From: Gemmatimonadota bacterium | Lineage (GTDB): Bacteria; Latescibacterota; UBA2968; UBA8231 | Reading direction: 5' to 3' | DNA: 61,635 nt | Assembly: GCA_028875345.1 (NCBI GenBank) | Contig: JAPPEG010000375.1 | Location: 1 to 61,635 of the forward strand | Part shown: positions 32,632-41,701 of the stretch, piece by piece | Numbering within the stretch: position 1 is the stretch's first letter | How the letters are laid out: every line of letters begins with the position of its first letter | The notes under the pieces: model-generated | What the model was told of the DNA's origin: nothing | The model's input: the letters and a program-made list of their open reading frames with translations, nothing else | Database searches by the model: none | Made by a program: the position numbers and the translations under genes

Positions 32632-33945
32632 ATGAGACGGCTATGGAAAGTCCCATTCAAAAAAGATAGAAAACTCCAAAGTTGTTTCGCGTTATCGCTA
32701 ACATTGCACATACTGGTGCTTTTTTGGATAACGGCCCGAGATCGGACTACTCAATTTCCCGTCCAACCTCAGATCATGGTGAAATTTACGAAGCGCCAGC
32801 CGCCCCAGCGTATCCTCTCTCGTCGACAACGGCCGCCCCAGCGCCCCTTGGTGCGCCGCCCGGCCCTGCAGGCTGCCACTCCACTCGTAGCCGTGCGGCC
32901 TGGTCCCTCGGCGGCTCATTCACTGCCCGTGTTCCAGTCGTCGGCTCTCCGGCTGCCTACGGCGGCGCTGCCGGAGCGGCCGGTACTTCCCGACCCGAAT
33001 TTTTCCGCTCGGCACATTGGCCCGCAACTGCGGGTTGGGGCGCTAGAGGGGGAGCGTCAGGGTGCTGATGAGATTGACTTGGCCTTGGAGTTGATGGATG
33101 TGCAGGCGCTGGACACGGGGCGGCACCGGGCTGTGGTAATAGTTGATCCAGCGGACCGACGCAAGCTCAAGGGCTTTCTCTATTTATCTAATGTTTATAG
33201 CTCTTCCATCGAACGGGCTGAACGGGAAACATCACGCCGACTTTTTCAGAATCGCCAAATGGAAGAAAAAAGGATGCTGCAAGGGTTGGCCGATAAGATG
33301 ATCACCAGTACGCAGGTCCACGTCGAAGTGCTCGACGCGGTGGCACTCGACGATCCGCAGCTTTTGAAGGTGCCCTTCGTGCTGCTGACGGCGGGTGCTC
33401 CCTTTGATTTTACTGAGGCAGAGGCGGCCAATATCGGGGCGTATTTGACTTCGGGTGGCTTCTTATTTGCGGAGATTGTGAGTTCTTTGCGGCCCAATTA
33501 CAGCGACCTAGAATTAGATATTCCTGCGGTGCGTTCCCTCATTCGCGCAGGCTTCCGAGCGATGGGTTATCAAGAATGGAAGGACTGGCAGTTTAAACGT
33601 CTAGAGACAACTCATCCGATCTATCATTGCTTCTACGATGTGAACAGCCTCCCACGGGGGATGCGCGATATGCACTATCTAAAAGAAGAATCTCCACCAC
33701 TAACTCCGGACTATTTGGAAGGCATAGTGGTAGGGGGGCAGTTGGCAGGGGTGTACTCGATGCGTGGCTACGCCGACTTCTGGTCAGGAAGCGGCCAGCA
33801 GGAGTGGGAGGCATTTGATGTGGTCAATAGTCCGTTTATCGCTAGTGCTGAGGAGCCGTTGGTCTATGATTTAGGAGTAAATCTTGTGGTGTACGCCCTG
33901 ACACGGGAGGGGTCACTGGCCCAACAATTAGTCGATGCAGATTGA
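32632..33945 (+). CDS. DUF4159 protein with N-terminal TonB-like anchor
   Basis: 437 residues. A single membrane helix near 20-36 (F-A-L-S-L-T-L-H-I-L-V-L-F-W-I-T-A) is followed by a Pro/Arg/Gln-rich linker (residues 50-100), as in TonB-like periplasm-spanning proteins. The C-terminal 230 residues match DUF4159 (V-P-F-V-L-L-T-A-G, L-T-S-G-G-F-L-F-A-E, H-P-I-Y-H-C-F-Y), a gatase-like fold of unknown function often found in envelope operons. It heads a tightly spaced series of genes to 42522. Confidence 0.75.
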   Translation: MRRLWKVPFKKDRKLQSCFALSLTLHILVLFWITARDRTTQFPVQPQIMVKFTKRQPPQRILSRRQRPPQRPLVRRPALQAATPLVAVRPGPSAAHSLPVFQSSALRLPTAALPERPVLPDPNFSARHIGPQLRVGALEGERQGADEIDLALELMDVQALDTGRHRAVVIVDPADRRKLKGFLYLSNVYSSSIERAERETSRRLFQNRQMEEKRMLQGLADKMITSTQVHVEVLDAVALDDPQLLKVPFVLLTAGAPFDFTEAEAANIGAYLTSGGFLFAEIVSSLRPNYSDLELDIPAVRSLIRAGFRAMGYQEWKDWQFKRLETTHPIYHCFYDVNSLPRGMRDMHYLKEESPPLTPDYLEGIVVGGQLAGVYSMRGYADFWSGSGQQEWEAFDVVNSPFIASAEEPLVYDLGVNLVVYALTREGSLAQQLVDAD

Positions 33946-33963
33946 GCCTGGAGGGCATCAGTC

Positions 33964-34257
33964 ATGGTGCGCATTAACATATTGAATCGCTGTGGCCGGA
34001 TCTTAACCATCGAACTCATGGGATATATCAATAAGACGGAGTTCGACATCCTATATGAATGCCTGCAATCGCATGTCGAGGAGGGGGTAACAGAGGTCTG
34101 CATCGTGGCCAACGAAGTGCGGAGCCTCAATCCATTGCTTGGGCGAGAGGCGACCCGTTTGAGCCAACTAGGTCTGACGTTGCGCTTCCAGCAACTTGCT
34201 CCTTCCATACAGGACACGTTAGAGAGATGGGGTTTGGAGGCATGGGTAGATGATTAG
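33964..34257 (+). CDS. STAS-domain protein (first of two)
   Basis: 97 residues, GGAGG before the ATG. The chain has the length and strand/helix pattern of a single STAS domain (I-L-T-I-E-L-M-G-Y-I-N-K-T-E-F-D then V-T-E-V-C-I-V-A-N-E-V-R-S-L-N-P-L-L). STAS proteins such as SpoIIAA act in partner-switching anti-sigma pathways. Where a classical antagonist has D-S-S-G, this one has V-R-S-L-N-P, so phosphorylation is uncertain. About 70% identical by eye to the protein at 57712; both follow the same short GAGGGCATCAG leader. It overlaps the next gene by 8 bp. Confidence 0.65.
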   Translation: MVRINILNRCGRILTIELMGYINKTEFDILYECLQSHVEEGVTEVCIVANEVRSLNPLLGREATRLSQLGLTLRFQQLAPSIQDTLERWGLEAWVDD

Positions 34258-35911
34258 GGCGAGGGCGATAGGTCATTGGCTTGGCATGGTTGCACTCTGC
34301 TGCGCTCCGGTGCTGGCGGGCGAGTGGGTGCAAGAGGGTGCTGACAGTTTCGCGACCGGCACTTTTACCGGCACAGAGATCGACAGCTTGGGGCGGGTTT
34401 CGCTGGCCTCGTTTCGCGGGATTAACCTCGCCTTAGATGCGGTAGCTGCATCCGGGCCAAACACCTTGAGAGGCAGCCGCAGCGTTACCGACGGCGATAC
34501 CGACACGGAGTGGCGCTTTGACAACGAGGTCGAAGTATTGGGCAAGTGGATTCGGCTAGACTTGGGCGGTGATCGCGGCGTAAGCCAAGTGCGCCTCCTG
34601 CCGGGCAAGACAGTTACCCAACGGCCACTGTTTTTTGTCAAAGGTTACCGCCTTGAAGTGGCGCGGGAGGCCACGCCCGACGATTGGGTATTGGTGGCGC
34701 AACAAGCGGAGAACACCCGTCCGACGGTTGATACGTCGGCGGATTCGACGTGGATCGAAACCAGCGCGGATGGGGAGGCTCTGCCGGTGTTGGGCCGCTT
34801 TGTGCGCCTGCGCCTGACTAGAGAAGACCCACCCAACTGGGTCTCCATCGGCGAGGTGGAAGTGTTTGGCGAGGGCTTCCGCGCCGAGGGGACGTTTGAG
34901 TCAGAGGTGTTTGACGCGGGGCAACCGGTCAACTTTGGCAAGATATTGTTTGCGGGCCAGACGCCGCCGGGTACGCTCTTGCGGGTGCAATTTCGAACAT
35001 CGGCTGATGGAGAGGCGTGGCCCGAATGGCACCGAGTGGCGGCGTGGGACTTGGCGGAAGTCGGCGATGGCGTGGCCCTGGCCGAGCCGGAGCCCGCGCG
35101 GTTTGTGCAATATCGGGCGGTTATGGAAACGCGTGATCCGCTTAGGGCACCGAGGCTGGCTCAGGTGGCGGTCGTTTTTGGGGGACAGCTTTTTGCGCGG
35201 GTGATGGCGGGAGCCATTGCACCACTGCGACCAATGTTGGGCGGGGAGACCGTGTTCACCTATACCCTCGATGTGGAAATCGGTCCAGAGGACCTCGGCT
35301 TTGACCGCGTGCATATCGGCCTGCCGGGTGTGGTGCAGCAAGTGCGGTTCGATGGGGTGGTGCTGCCGGAGGATGCGTATGAGGCCAGGTGGGACGATGA
35401 GGGCCTCCAGTTGGTGTTGGGAGCCGAGCACGAGGTGAGCCGGTCGGGGCGGCTCGAAGTGGAGTTCGCGGCGGTGCTGTTGCAGCCGACGCTGGCAGTG
35501 CGGGCGGCGGTGGCTTTGGGCGACGGCACGGATTGGCAGTATGTGCGGCCGGTGGCGGAAGATGCCTGGACTTTGATCGGCGAAGGGGTGGTCTCCCGCG
35601 CCCTGCCGCGCACCGGCGTGTGGGTGCGGCCCAATCCCTTCAATGCGGCCTCTGGTGCGGCCCAAATTCAAATCGACTTGGCCAAGGTGCAGCATCCGCA
35701 GGCGTTGACGGTGGCTCTGTACGACTTGGCGGGACGGAAGCGGCGGGTGCTATGGGACGGGCAACCGACTGTGGCCGGGCGCAAGCGCTTGGTGTGGGAT
35801 GGCCGCGACGACAGCGGGCGGCTGGTCGCGCCCGGGCATTATCTGCTGCGCGTTGAAATTGATGCCGACCGCGGGGATGTGTGGACGGGGTTGGTCGGGG
35901 TGGTGTATTGA
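34250..35911 (+). CDS. Exported discoidin-like protein with C-terminal FlgD-like domain
   Basis: 553 residues. Signal peptide (L-G-M-V-A-L-C-C-A-P-V-L-A-G). A discoidin/F5-8C-like domain at about 60-215 (S-V-T-D-G-D-T-D-T-E-W-R-F, G-K-W-I-R-L-D-L-G-G-D-R-G-V, L-G-R-F-V-R-L-R-L). The C-terminal 90 residues carry the FlgD-like module (V-R-P-N-P-F-N-A-A, L-Y-D-L-A-G-R-K-R-R, W-D-G-R-D-D-S-G-R). Probably binds a carbohydrate or surface ligand outside the cell. A longer paralogue lies at 59256; both are associated with a STAS gene. Confidence 0.72.
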   Translation: MIRARAIGHWLGMVALCCAPVLAGEWVQEGADSFATGTFTGTEIDSLGRVSLASFRGINLALDAVAASGPNTLRGSRSVTDGDTDTEWRFDNEVEVLGKWIRLDLGGDRGVSQVRLLPGKTVTQRPLFFVKGYRLEVAREATPDDWVLVAQQAENTRPTVDTSADSTWIETSADGEALPVLGRFVRLRLTREDPPNWVSIGEVEVFGEGFRAEGTFESEVFDAGQPVNFGKILFAGQTPPGTLLRVQFRTSADGEAWPEWHRVAAWDLAEVGDGVALAEPEPARFVQYRAVMETRDPLRAPRLAQVAVVFGGQLFARVMAGAIAPLRPMLGGETVFTYTLDVEIGPEDLGFDRVHIGLPGVVQQVRFDGVVLPEDAYEARWDDEGLQLVLGAEHEVSRSGRLEVEFAAVLLQPTLAVRAAVALGDGTDWQYVRPVAEDAWTLIGEGVVSRALPRTGVWVRPNPFNAASGAAQIQIDLAKVQHPQALTVALYDLAGRKRRVLWDGQPTVAGRKRLVWDGRDDSGRLVAPGHYLLRVEIDADRGDVWTGLVGVVY

Positions 35912-35915
35912 TGCC

Positions 35916-35943
35916 GTAGGGGCGACCGGCTGGTCGCCCCTAC
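35916..35943. repeat. GTAGGGGC-type palindrome between two operon genes
   Basis: GTAGGGGCGACC and its exact complement (12-bp arms) around GGCT, in the 46-bp gap between two same-strand genes and ending just before the AAAGGAA ribosome site of the next gene. Related to the palindromes at 10301 and 53076. In RNA it could attenuate, or mask the ribosome site. Confidence 0.7.
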
Positions 35944-35957
35944 AAAGGAAATTCCTA

Positions 35958-38579
35958 ATGAACGTCCGATGCTGGATTCTTTTGCTCGCCTTGCTGTTGT
36001 CCGGGCGTCCGCTCGCGGCCGATCTGCCCGACGCCGAACCCTCGCGCCATTTTTTGCGCCGCCCGCCCTTGAGCGCATACACCAATTACGGCGAGGACCT
36101 CTACCGGCCCTATCGCCGCGAGATCCGCTTGGCCCCGCGCTACGACTTCCTCGGCCGCTTCCTCGCCGAGGGCTTCTTGGTCTATGAATTGGATGAGCAG
36201 CGACCCGGTGGCAGCCGCATCCGCAAAGACCGACTCTACCGCTCGCTCAACAACCTAATCATCGCCCACGACAGCTACGGTCCGTGGCACTGGTCTTTGA
36301 CCGTGGGCGACGAGGTGCGCACGGAGTTTACGCCGTTGACCTTGCGGCAGGCCGGCTTTAATGGCCTGCGTTGGGACGTGATCTTTCCGGCCAACAAAAT
36401 TACTTTGCTGACCACGCGCGGCTTTGACTCGTCGCTGTTCCCCACGCTCAACAGCTTTTCTGACCCGGTTGCCCAAGGGCGGGGATCGCTCATTGACTAC
36501 TTGGAGCGAACCGAAGAAAACCCGGTGTACAATATCGCCGGCCACTGGCAGACTCGGTTGGGCGACGTGCTGCGCTTTGGCGCGACGTTTGTCAACCAAC
36601 ATCAGGCCAATACGGCCCGAGGGAGTTCCGGTGGCTTTTTAAGCGGTGGTATCCCCTATCCGGCCATGCAGCCGCCAAGCGAGATTACTGTGCGCGTGCG
36701 CGACGATTCGCCGCAAAGCGACGAGGCTGGTGCTATTGTGTACGACATCGTCCTGGAGTTGGAAGGGGAAGGGCCGGAGGGCGAAGCGACGATCAGCAGC
36801 GACCCGACTGACGACCGCTTTGCGCCGACCCTGCAACCGCAAGTGTTGGGCGGGCGGCGCGGCGATGGCTTCCGGGAGGTGCGCGGCGAGGAGGCGGTGG
36901 AATACCTGTTCGTCATACCGGAGAATTTTGCCCCGCGCCGGGCGCGGGTGCGGGCGTTAGTGGCCAATGATTACCGCATTGAGGTAGCGCAACAGCACCC
37001 CTTTTTCGACGCGCTGCGCAATCAGTTTACCCCGCGCAACACGTCCTTTGAGACGCGGGTGCGGGCGACTGGAGAGGTACGGGATTTTTCCAATCGGCGG
37101 GCCGTGGAATTTGAGCACGGCTTTGCTACTGGCCAGACGATTTTCGGCTTTGACGCGGCGGCCACGTTTGTCGGCCTGAAGGTGCGCGGCGAATACCAGC
37201 GCAACCTGCTCTACCGCCGCTTCCCCGTGCTGCGCGGCCAGCGCGACCAGCGGCGGGCGGCGGCGTGGTACGTCCATGCGCTCAAGGATGTCGGCCACTG
37301 GGAGGTGGGCGGGGAAGTCTTCCGCCTAGGGCCGCGATACGGCGGCGGGTACGACAGTCGGCGCGGTGGGGTGCGGCTCTACACGGACTTGGGCGGGGAA
37401 AGCCAAGACCAGCAGATGTTGTCCGAGTTTCCCTTAGTTGATGACAACGACGACAACGACCGCTATGCCGACGACAACTTGCGCGATTATCCCAACGGCT
37501 CGGAGACCGAGTCGGGCGTCTTCCCTGGGCTCGACGAGGACAACGACAACATCCCCGACGACGACAAAAACGCCAATGGCATTCCCGACTTTGAGGAGCC
37601 GTTTTTGCTGTATTACTCCGACCCGCAGGAGTTTGTCTATGGCATTGACCTGAACAACAACGGCGTGATTGACGAGCGCGAAAACGACAACAAGCCCGAC
37701 TATCCCTACGACCGCGACCGGCAAGGCCTGCACGGGTTTGTCGCCCTACCTCGGGGGCAGGGTCTGTCGGCTGGGGTGGGCTACTATCGCCAGGACGAGA
37801 TCGCCGGGCCGGGGCAGGCCGTGTCGCGCTACGGGCGGGTGTCCTATGGCTTTGACGTGCCGCATTGGGGAAGAGTCCAGCTCGACCACGACAGCAAGCG
37901 GGTCGAGGACACGGTGCCAGACTCGGTCTATGTCTTCCGCGCTGGCGAGAACAACAACCCGGATCAGCCGCCTACGCCCGATGCCTTGCTGATGGCCGAT
38001 TCATGGGTGCATACCTCGTTTGTCGGCACCCGGTTTGAGCGATTAGACCAACTCCACCTTGAAAACAACGCGCAGTGGATCTTGAACCGACAGTTGGCGG
38101 CCGAGGCCCGCGTGCAGACGTTTACGATGGTCAACAAGGCCGACTACACGTACGAGTTAGCCCGCCTGCGCATCCAAGCCATGATTAAGCATTTGTACAA
38201 GCACGTGACCGCTAGTGACCGGCGGCGGGCCGTGGAGTCGTGGAATCAGATCGCGCCCATCCTGCGCGTGGATTGGACGCTGACGGAGAATACGTTGGTG
38301 CAGTTTGGCCAGCAGGGGATGGGGGTGCCGTTTACGCGCACGTTGTTGCCCGTGCTGGCCTTCCGTTTTATCGACCGAGTGGATCGGGAGCGCGAGCTGC
38401 GCTCGGCCAGTTCGGTGCTGATGTTCACGGTGCGGGGCACGTACATTGGCTACACCATTGTTTCCAACACCGGGATTGAGTTGCGCCACGAAGAATTTGC
38501 CGATCCGGCCGTGGCGCGGACCCGCGACGGCGGGGTGTCGCGGTTTTTTATCTCGATTATTGCCGGATACGATCGCTAA
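35958..38579 (+). CDS. Large outer-membrane-like protein with Asp-rich repeats
   Basis: 873 residues from the ATG at 35958 with AAAGGAA upstream; upstream in-frame codons lie in the previous gene. Signal peptide (I-L-L-L-A-L-L-L-S-G-R-P-L-A-A). Aromatic-rich beta stretches through the chain (Y-N-I-A-G-H-W-Q-T-R-L, L-S-A-G-V-G-Y-Y-R-Q, G-T-Y-I-G-Y-T-I-V) point to an outer-membrane barrel or large beta scaffold. Residues about 492-577 are an Asp/Asn-rich Ca-binding-like block (D-D-N-D-D-N-D-R-Y-A-D-D-N, D-E-D-N-D-N-I-P-D-D-D-K-N) of the thrombospondin-3 type. The TPR gene starts inside its stop codon (TAATG). Family not identified; a SprA-like or surface-assembly role is possible. Confidence 0.62.
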   Translation: MNVRCWILLLALLLSGRPLAADLPDAEPSRHFLRRPPLSAYTNYGEDLYRPYRREIRLAPRYDFLGRFLAEGFLVYELDEQRPGGSRIRKDRLYRSLNNLIIAHDSYGPWHWSLTVGDEVRTEFTPLTLRQAGFNGLRWDVIFPANKITLLTTRGFDSSLFPTLNSFSDPVAQGRGSLIDYLERTEENPVYNIAGHWQTRLGDVLRFGATFVNQHQANTARGSSGGFLSGGIPYPAMQPPSEITVRVRDDSPQSDEAGAIVYDIVLELEGEGPEGEATISSDPTDDRFAPTLQPQVLGGRRGDGFREVRGEEAVEYLFVIPENFAPRRARVRALVANDYRIEVAQQHPFFDALRNQFTPRNTSFETRVRATGEVRDFSNRRAVEFEHGFATGQTIFGFDAAATFVGLKVRGEYQRNLLYRRFPVLRGQRDQRRAAAWYVHALKDVGHWEVGGEVFRLGPRYGGGYDSRRGGVRLYTDLGGESQDQQMLSEFPLVDDNDDNDRYADDNLRDYPNGSETESGVFPGLDEDNDNIPDDDKNANGIPDFEEPFLLYYSDPQEFVYGIDLNNNGVIDERENDNKPDYPYDRDRQGLHGFVALPRGQGLSAGVGYYRQDEIAGPGQAVSRYGRVSYGFDVPHWGRVQLDHDSKRVEDTVPDSVYVFRAGENNNPDQPPTPDALLMADSWVHTSFVGTRFERLDQLHLENNAQWILNRQLAAEARVQTFTMVNKADYTYELARLRIQAMIKHLYKHVTASDRRRAVESWNQIAPILRVDWTLTENTLVQFGQQGMGVPFTRTLLPVLAFRFIDRVDRERELRSASSVLMFTVRGTYIGYTIVSNTGIELRHEEFADPAVARTRDGGVSRFFISIIAGYDR

Positions 38580-41500
38580 TGGCTATTTGGCTTCCCTTAG
38601 TGCTAGCCGGCCTGGTGGCTGGTAGCCAATTCGTGACCAATCCAGAGGACTTGGGCAAGCGCTTTGTGCAGGCGCAAAAACTGATGGCCACCGGCGATTT
38701 TGCCGGGGCGCAACGCGTGTACGAAGGCGTGTTGGAAGTGCCGGACGGGATGCTGATGCGTGCCTCGGCGGTGCGAGTGGTCGTGGATGAGCAAGCGGTG
38801 GGCGTGCAAGCGGCGGCGCGTTACCAATTGGCCAATATGGCCCGCAAACAGGCGCAGTGGTGGCAGCAAGAGGAGGCGTTGGCTGATTCGGTAGCGGCCG
38901 ATTCGTTGGTTGAACTAGCTAAGGCCTCCTTACGGCAAGCGGCGGATCGCTTTGCTTCGCTCCGAGATGAGTCAGGTTTTGAACTGCGCGAGATAGCGGC
39001 GTATCTGGTAGTGGAGTGTTTTTTTGACGCTGAGGAATACATGGCCGCTGCAAGGGCAGGGCAAGTGTTGTTGCGCTTGTTTCCTAAGGGGCGTTATGCC
39101 GAGCGGACGCGCTATACCTTGGGTTGGGTGTGGTTTCACCAGCAGGAGTACGGGCAATCGGTGGCGGCCTTTGAGGCGTACCTGCAGGACGCTCCAACTG
39201 GGCTTCGCGCGGATCGGGCGCGATTTCAGATGGGATTGGCACTGGAAGCACTAGGCCGCTATGCGGATGCGCTGGTGGCGTTTGGGCCGTTGGCCGATGC
39301 CTACGACACGGCGGACATGGACGATGCGGAGAAGCGGGCGGTGGCTTTGGCCGGATTACGCGAGGGGCAGTCGCGGCGCTCGCTGGCGGCCAAGGCGTGG
39401 ATCAAGCGCGGGGATGTGCTGAAGGCGCTGGGCCGTTATGAGGATGCGCTGGCGGCGTACAGGAAGGTCAGCCGAGACTTTCCGCAGGAGCCGCATCTGG
39501 CTGAGCAGGCATGGGTGCGGCAGGCGCTATTGGCCGAGACGATGCACGGAGTGGATGCTAGCCTAGAGGTGTATCGCTATGCGGCTGAGCAGGCCGAGCG
39601 GCCGGCGTTTCGGGCGCGGATGCAGGCCGGACTGATGAGCCTGTTGTTTGACGAGGGCCGCTACAGGGAGGCGCTGGCGGCGCATCGGCTATACCTGACG
39701 GTCTATAAGGTGTTTACTGATGAGGCCGGGGTATCCATGGACGAGGCCGTGTTCCGCCAAGCCGAGTGTCTGCGGTTGATGGGAGAGGAGAGTGCGGTTG
39801 CCGACAGTACCGAAGTGTGGTTTGCTGAGGCGCTGGTACTATACGGTGAAGTGGGGTCGTACTTGGCGGCTGAGGCCCTGTTTTGGCAGGGGACGATCTA
39901 TCAGGCCCTCGGCGATTCGGCCGCGGCCTTAGTGCAGTTTGAGCAGGTAGTGGCCGGGCAGGCCGCCCCGGAGTTGGCCTGCCGTGCCCTATTGCAGATT
40001 GCCCGCCTGCGTCACGAGCAGAGCGACGCGCTCTACGAACAGATTTTGATCCAATGTACCGACGAAGAGGTGCGCGGATTGGCTGCGCTGGTGCTGGGAC
40101 GCCGCTACCGGCAGGCTGGACGCGGCGAGAAAGCGCACCGCGTGTTGGAGTCCATCCGCCCAACCCAGCCTCAGTACACGCACGCGCAATTAGAGTTGGC
40201 GCAACTGTACGTCGAGGAGGGGAAGACCGATGAGGCGATAGCTCTGATTGCGCAGCAGATAGCGCAGACGCCGAATGCCGAGCTTACCGCGCAGTTGGGG
40301 CTGTTGCATCAGCGACAAGGCGAACACGAGTTGGCTCTGCCGTTGTTAAGCGAGGCTCTGCCGCAGTTGGAGGGGGCCACAGCGGCTGCGGCTCAGGTGG
40401 GATTGGGCTGGAGCTTGTACAAGACCGGGCGTTACGAGGCTGCGTGGAAGGAGTGGCAGGCGGCTTGGCAGATGGGGGTGTTGGCTGGTGACCAGCAGCG
40501 CGCCCTGTTACAGGCCATGAGCGCGTGTGCCCAGGCCTTGGAGGACAACCAGCGCATGGCAGTGGTCTATCGTGCTATGACCGCCAGCGAGGCCACTCGC
40601 GCCGAGGGCTTGTTGGGGCTAGGCCAGTGGTATCTAGACCAGGATGAAGCGGCGCAGGCGGCAGCCCAAGTCCGTCCTCTATTGGAGCACGAGGATCTTG
40701 CGTGGCTTCTGTTGGGTCGGGCGTTGGTGGCTCAAGACAGCTTGGCCGCGGCGCGGGTGGTATTGGAAGAGGGGCTAACGCGGGTAGCGGACTCGGCCCA
40801 AGCGGCTGAATTCTATTTTGAGTTGGGGAGTGTGGCCTTAGGTGAGCGCGAATATGAGGCCGCAGAAAGGGCGTTCAGCGTGGTCTCAGAGATGACCCCA
40901 CGCCGGGCACTGCGGGCCGCCGCTCTGTTCTACAAGGGGCACAGCCTACAAGCGCGGGGCGAACGGGCATCGGCGAGGGCCACCTTTGAGGAGTTGGTCG
41001 CTGCCTATCCCGATCAGCCACAAGCGTCTGAGGCCAAGTTGCTGATCGGGGAACTGTACTACGGAGAAGAAGAGTATGAGCGGGCGTTGGCGTCCTACGA
41101 GCGGGTCTTCGGCACCTACCCGGACAGCAAGGACGCGCCCGAGGCCCTGTACGGAGCCGCTTGGTGCCAGTTGGAACTGGAGCGCATCGAGCCGATGAGC
41201 GACCTGTTTTTGCGCTTGGCGCGCGAGTATCCCCAGCACGAACGCTCCCATCAGGGGCTGATGCACCTCGGCGATTACTACTACAACGGCCACCAATTCC
41301 TCAAGGCCTCGCGGCTCTACACTCAAGTAGTGGAACGCTTTCCGGAGACAGCGGAGGCTGTGCAAGCACGTCAGTTGTTAGCCTATCTGGCGGATGCGGA
41401 AGCCGACTCGCTCTACAGCGAGGGCATGGCGTTCTACGATGAGGGCGAGTTTGAGCGGGCCATCGCGGTGTTGGAGGAGGTGATTGAGCGCTACCCCAAC

Positions 41501-41701
41501 ACCCCCAGCGAGGCGGCAGCGTGGTGCAATATCGGGGTTTCCTATTACCAGATGGAGGACTGGCGTCAGGCCGCCCAAGCCTATGAGGAGGCTATCGCGG
41601 CTTTAGAAGGAAAAGAGGGAGAATGGCGTGCCTTGAAATTTGCCCGCAGCAATCGGGAGATGATCGGCCGCACGTATTTGGGCGAGGTGGCAGCGGAATG
41701 A
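38579..41701 (+). CDS. Large exported TPR-repeat protein
   Basis: 1040 residues starting at the TAATG overlap. A short hydrophobic N-terminus (W-L-P-L-V-L-A-G-L-V-A-G-S) suggests export. The rest is a solenoid of 34-residue TPR units of the BamD/YbgF type (A-E-R-T-R-Y-T-L-G-W-V-W-F-H-Q-Q-E-Y-G, A-P-E-A-L-Y-G-A-A-W-C, A-A-W-C-N-I-G-V-S-Y-Y). Such proteins dock envelope or secretion complexes. Overlap with both neighbours (TAATG, ATGA) supports joint function with the outer-membrane-like protein and the lipoprotein. Confidence 0.8.
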   Translation: MAIWLPLVLAGLVAGSQFVTNPEDLGKRFVQAQKLMATGDFAGAQRVYEGVLEVPDGMLMRASAVRVVVDEQAVGVQAAARYQLANMARKQAQWWQQEEALADSVAADSLVELAKASLRQAADRFASLRDESGFELREIAAYLVVECFFDAEEYMAAARAGQVLLRLFPKGRYAERTRYTLGWVWFHQQEYGQSVAAFEAYLQDAPTGLRADRARFQMGLALEALGRYADALVAFGPLADAYDTADMDDAEKRAVALAGLREGQSRRSLAAKAWIKRGDVLKALGRYEDALAAYRKVSRDFPQEPHLAEQAWVRQALLAETMHGVDASLEVYRYAAEQAERPAFRARMQAGLMSLLFDEGRYREALAAHRLYLTVYKVFTDEAGVSMDEAVFRQAECLRLMGEESAVADSTEVWFAEALVLYGEVGSYLAAEALFWQGTIYQALGDSAAALVQFEQVVAGQAAPELACRALLQIARLRHEQSDALYEQILIQCTDEEVRGLAALVLGRRYRQAGRGEKAHRVLESIRPTQPQYTHAQLELAQLYVEEGKTDEAIALIAQQIAQTPNAELTAQLGLLHQRQGEHELALPLLSEALPQLEGATAAAAQVGLGWSLYKTGRYEAAWKEWQAAWQMGVLAGDQQRALLQAMSACAQALEDNQRMAVVYRAMTASEATRAEGLLGLGQWYLDQDEAAQAAAQVRPLLEHEDLAWLLLGRALVAQDSLAAARVVLEEGLTRVADSAQAAEFYFELGSVALGEREYEAAERAFSVVSEMTPRRALRAAALFYKGHSLQARGERASARATFEELVAAYPDQPQASEAKLLIGELYYGEEEYERALASYERVFGTYPDSKDAPEALYGAAWCQLELERIEPMSDLFLRLAREYPQHERSHQGLMHLGDYYYNGHQFLKASRLYTQVVERFPETAEAVQARQLLAYLADAEADSLYSEGMAFYDEGEFERAIAVLEEVIERYPNTPSEAAAWCNIGVSYYQMEDWRQAAQAYEEAIAALEGKEGEWRALKFARSNREMIGRTYLGEVAAE

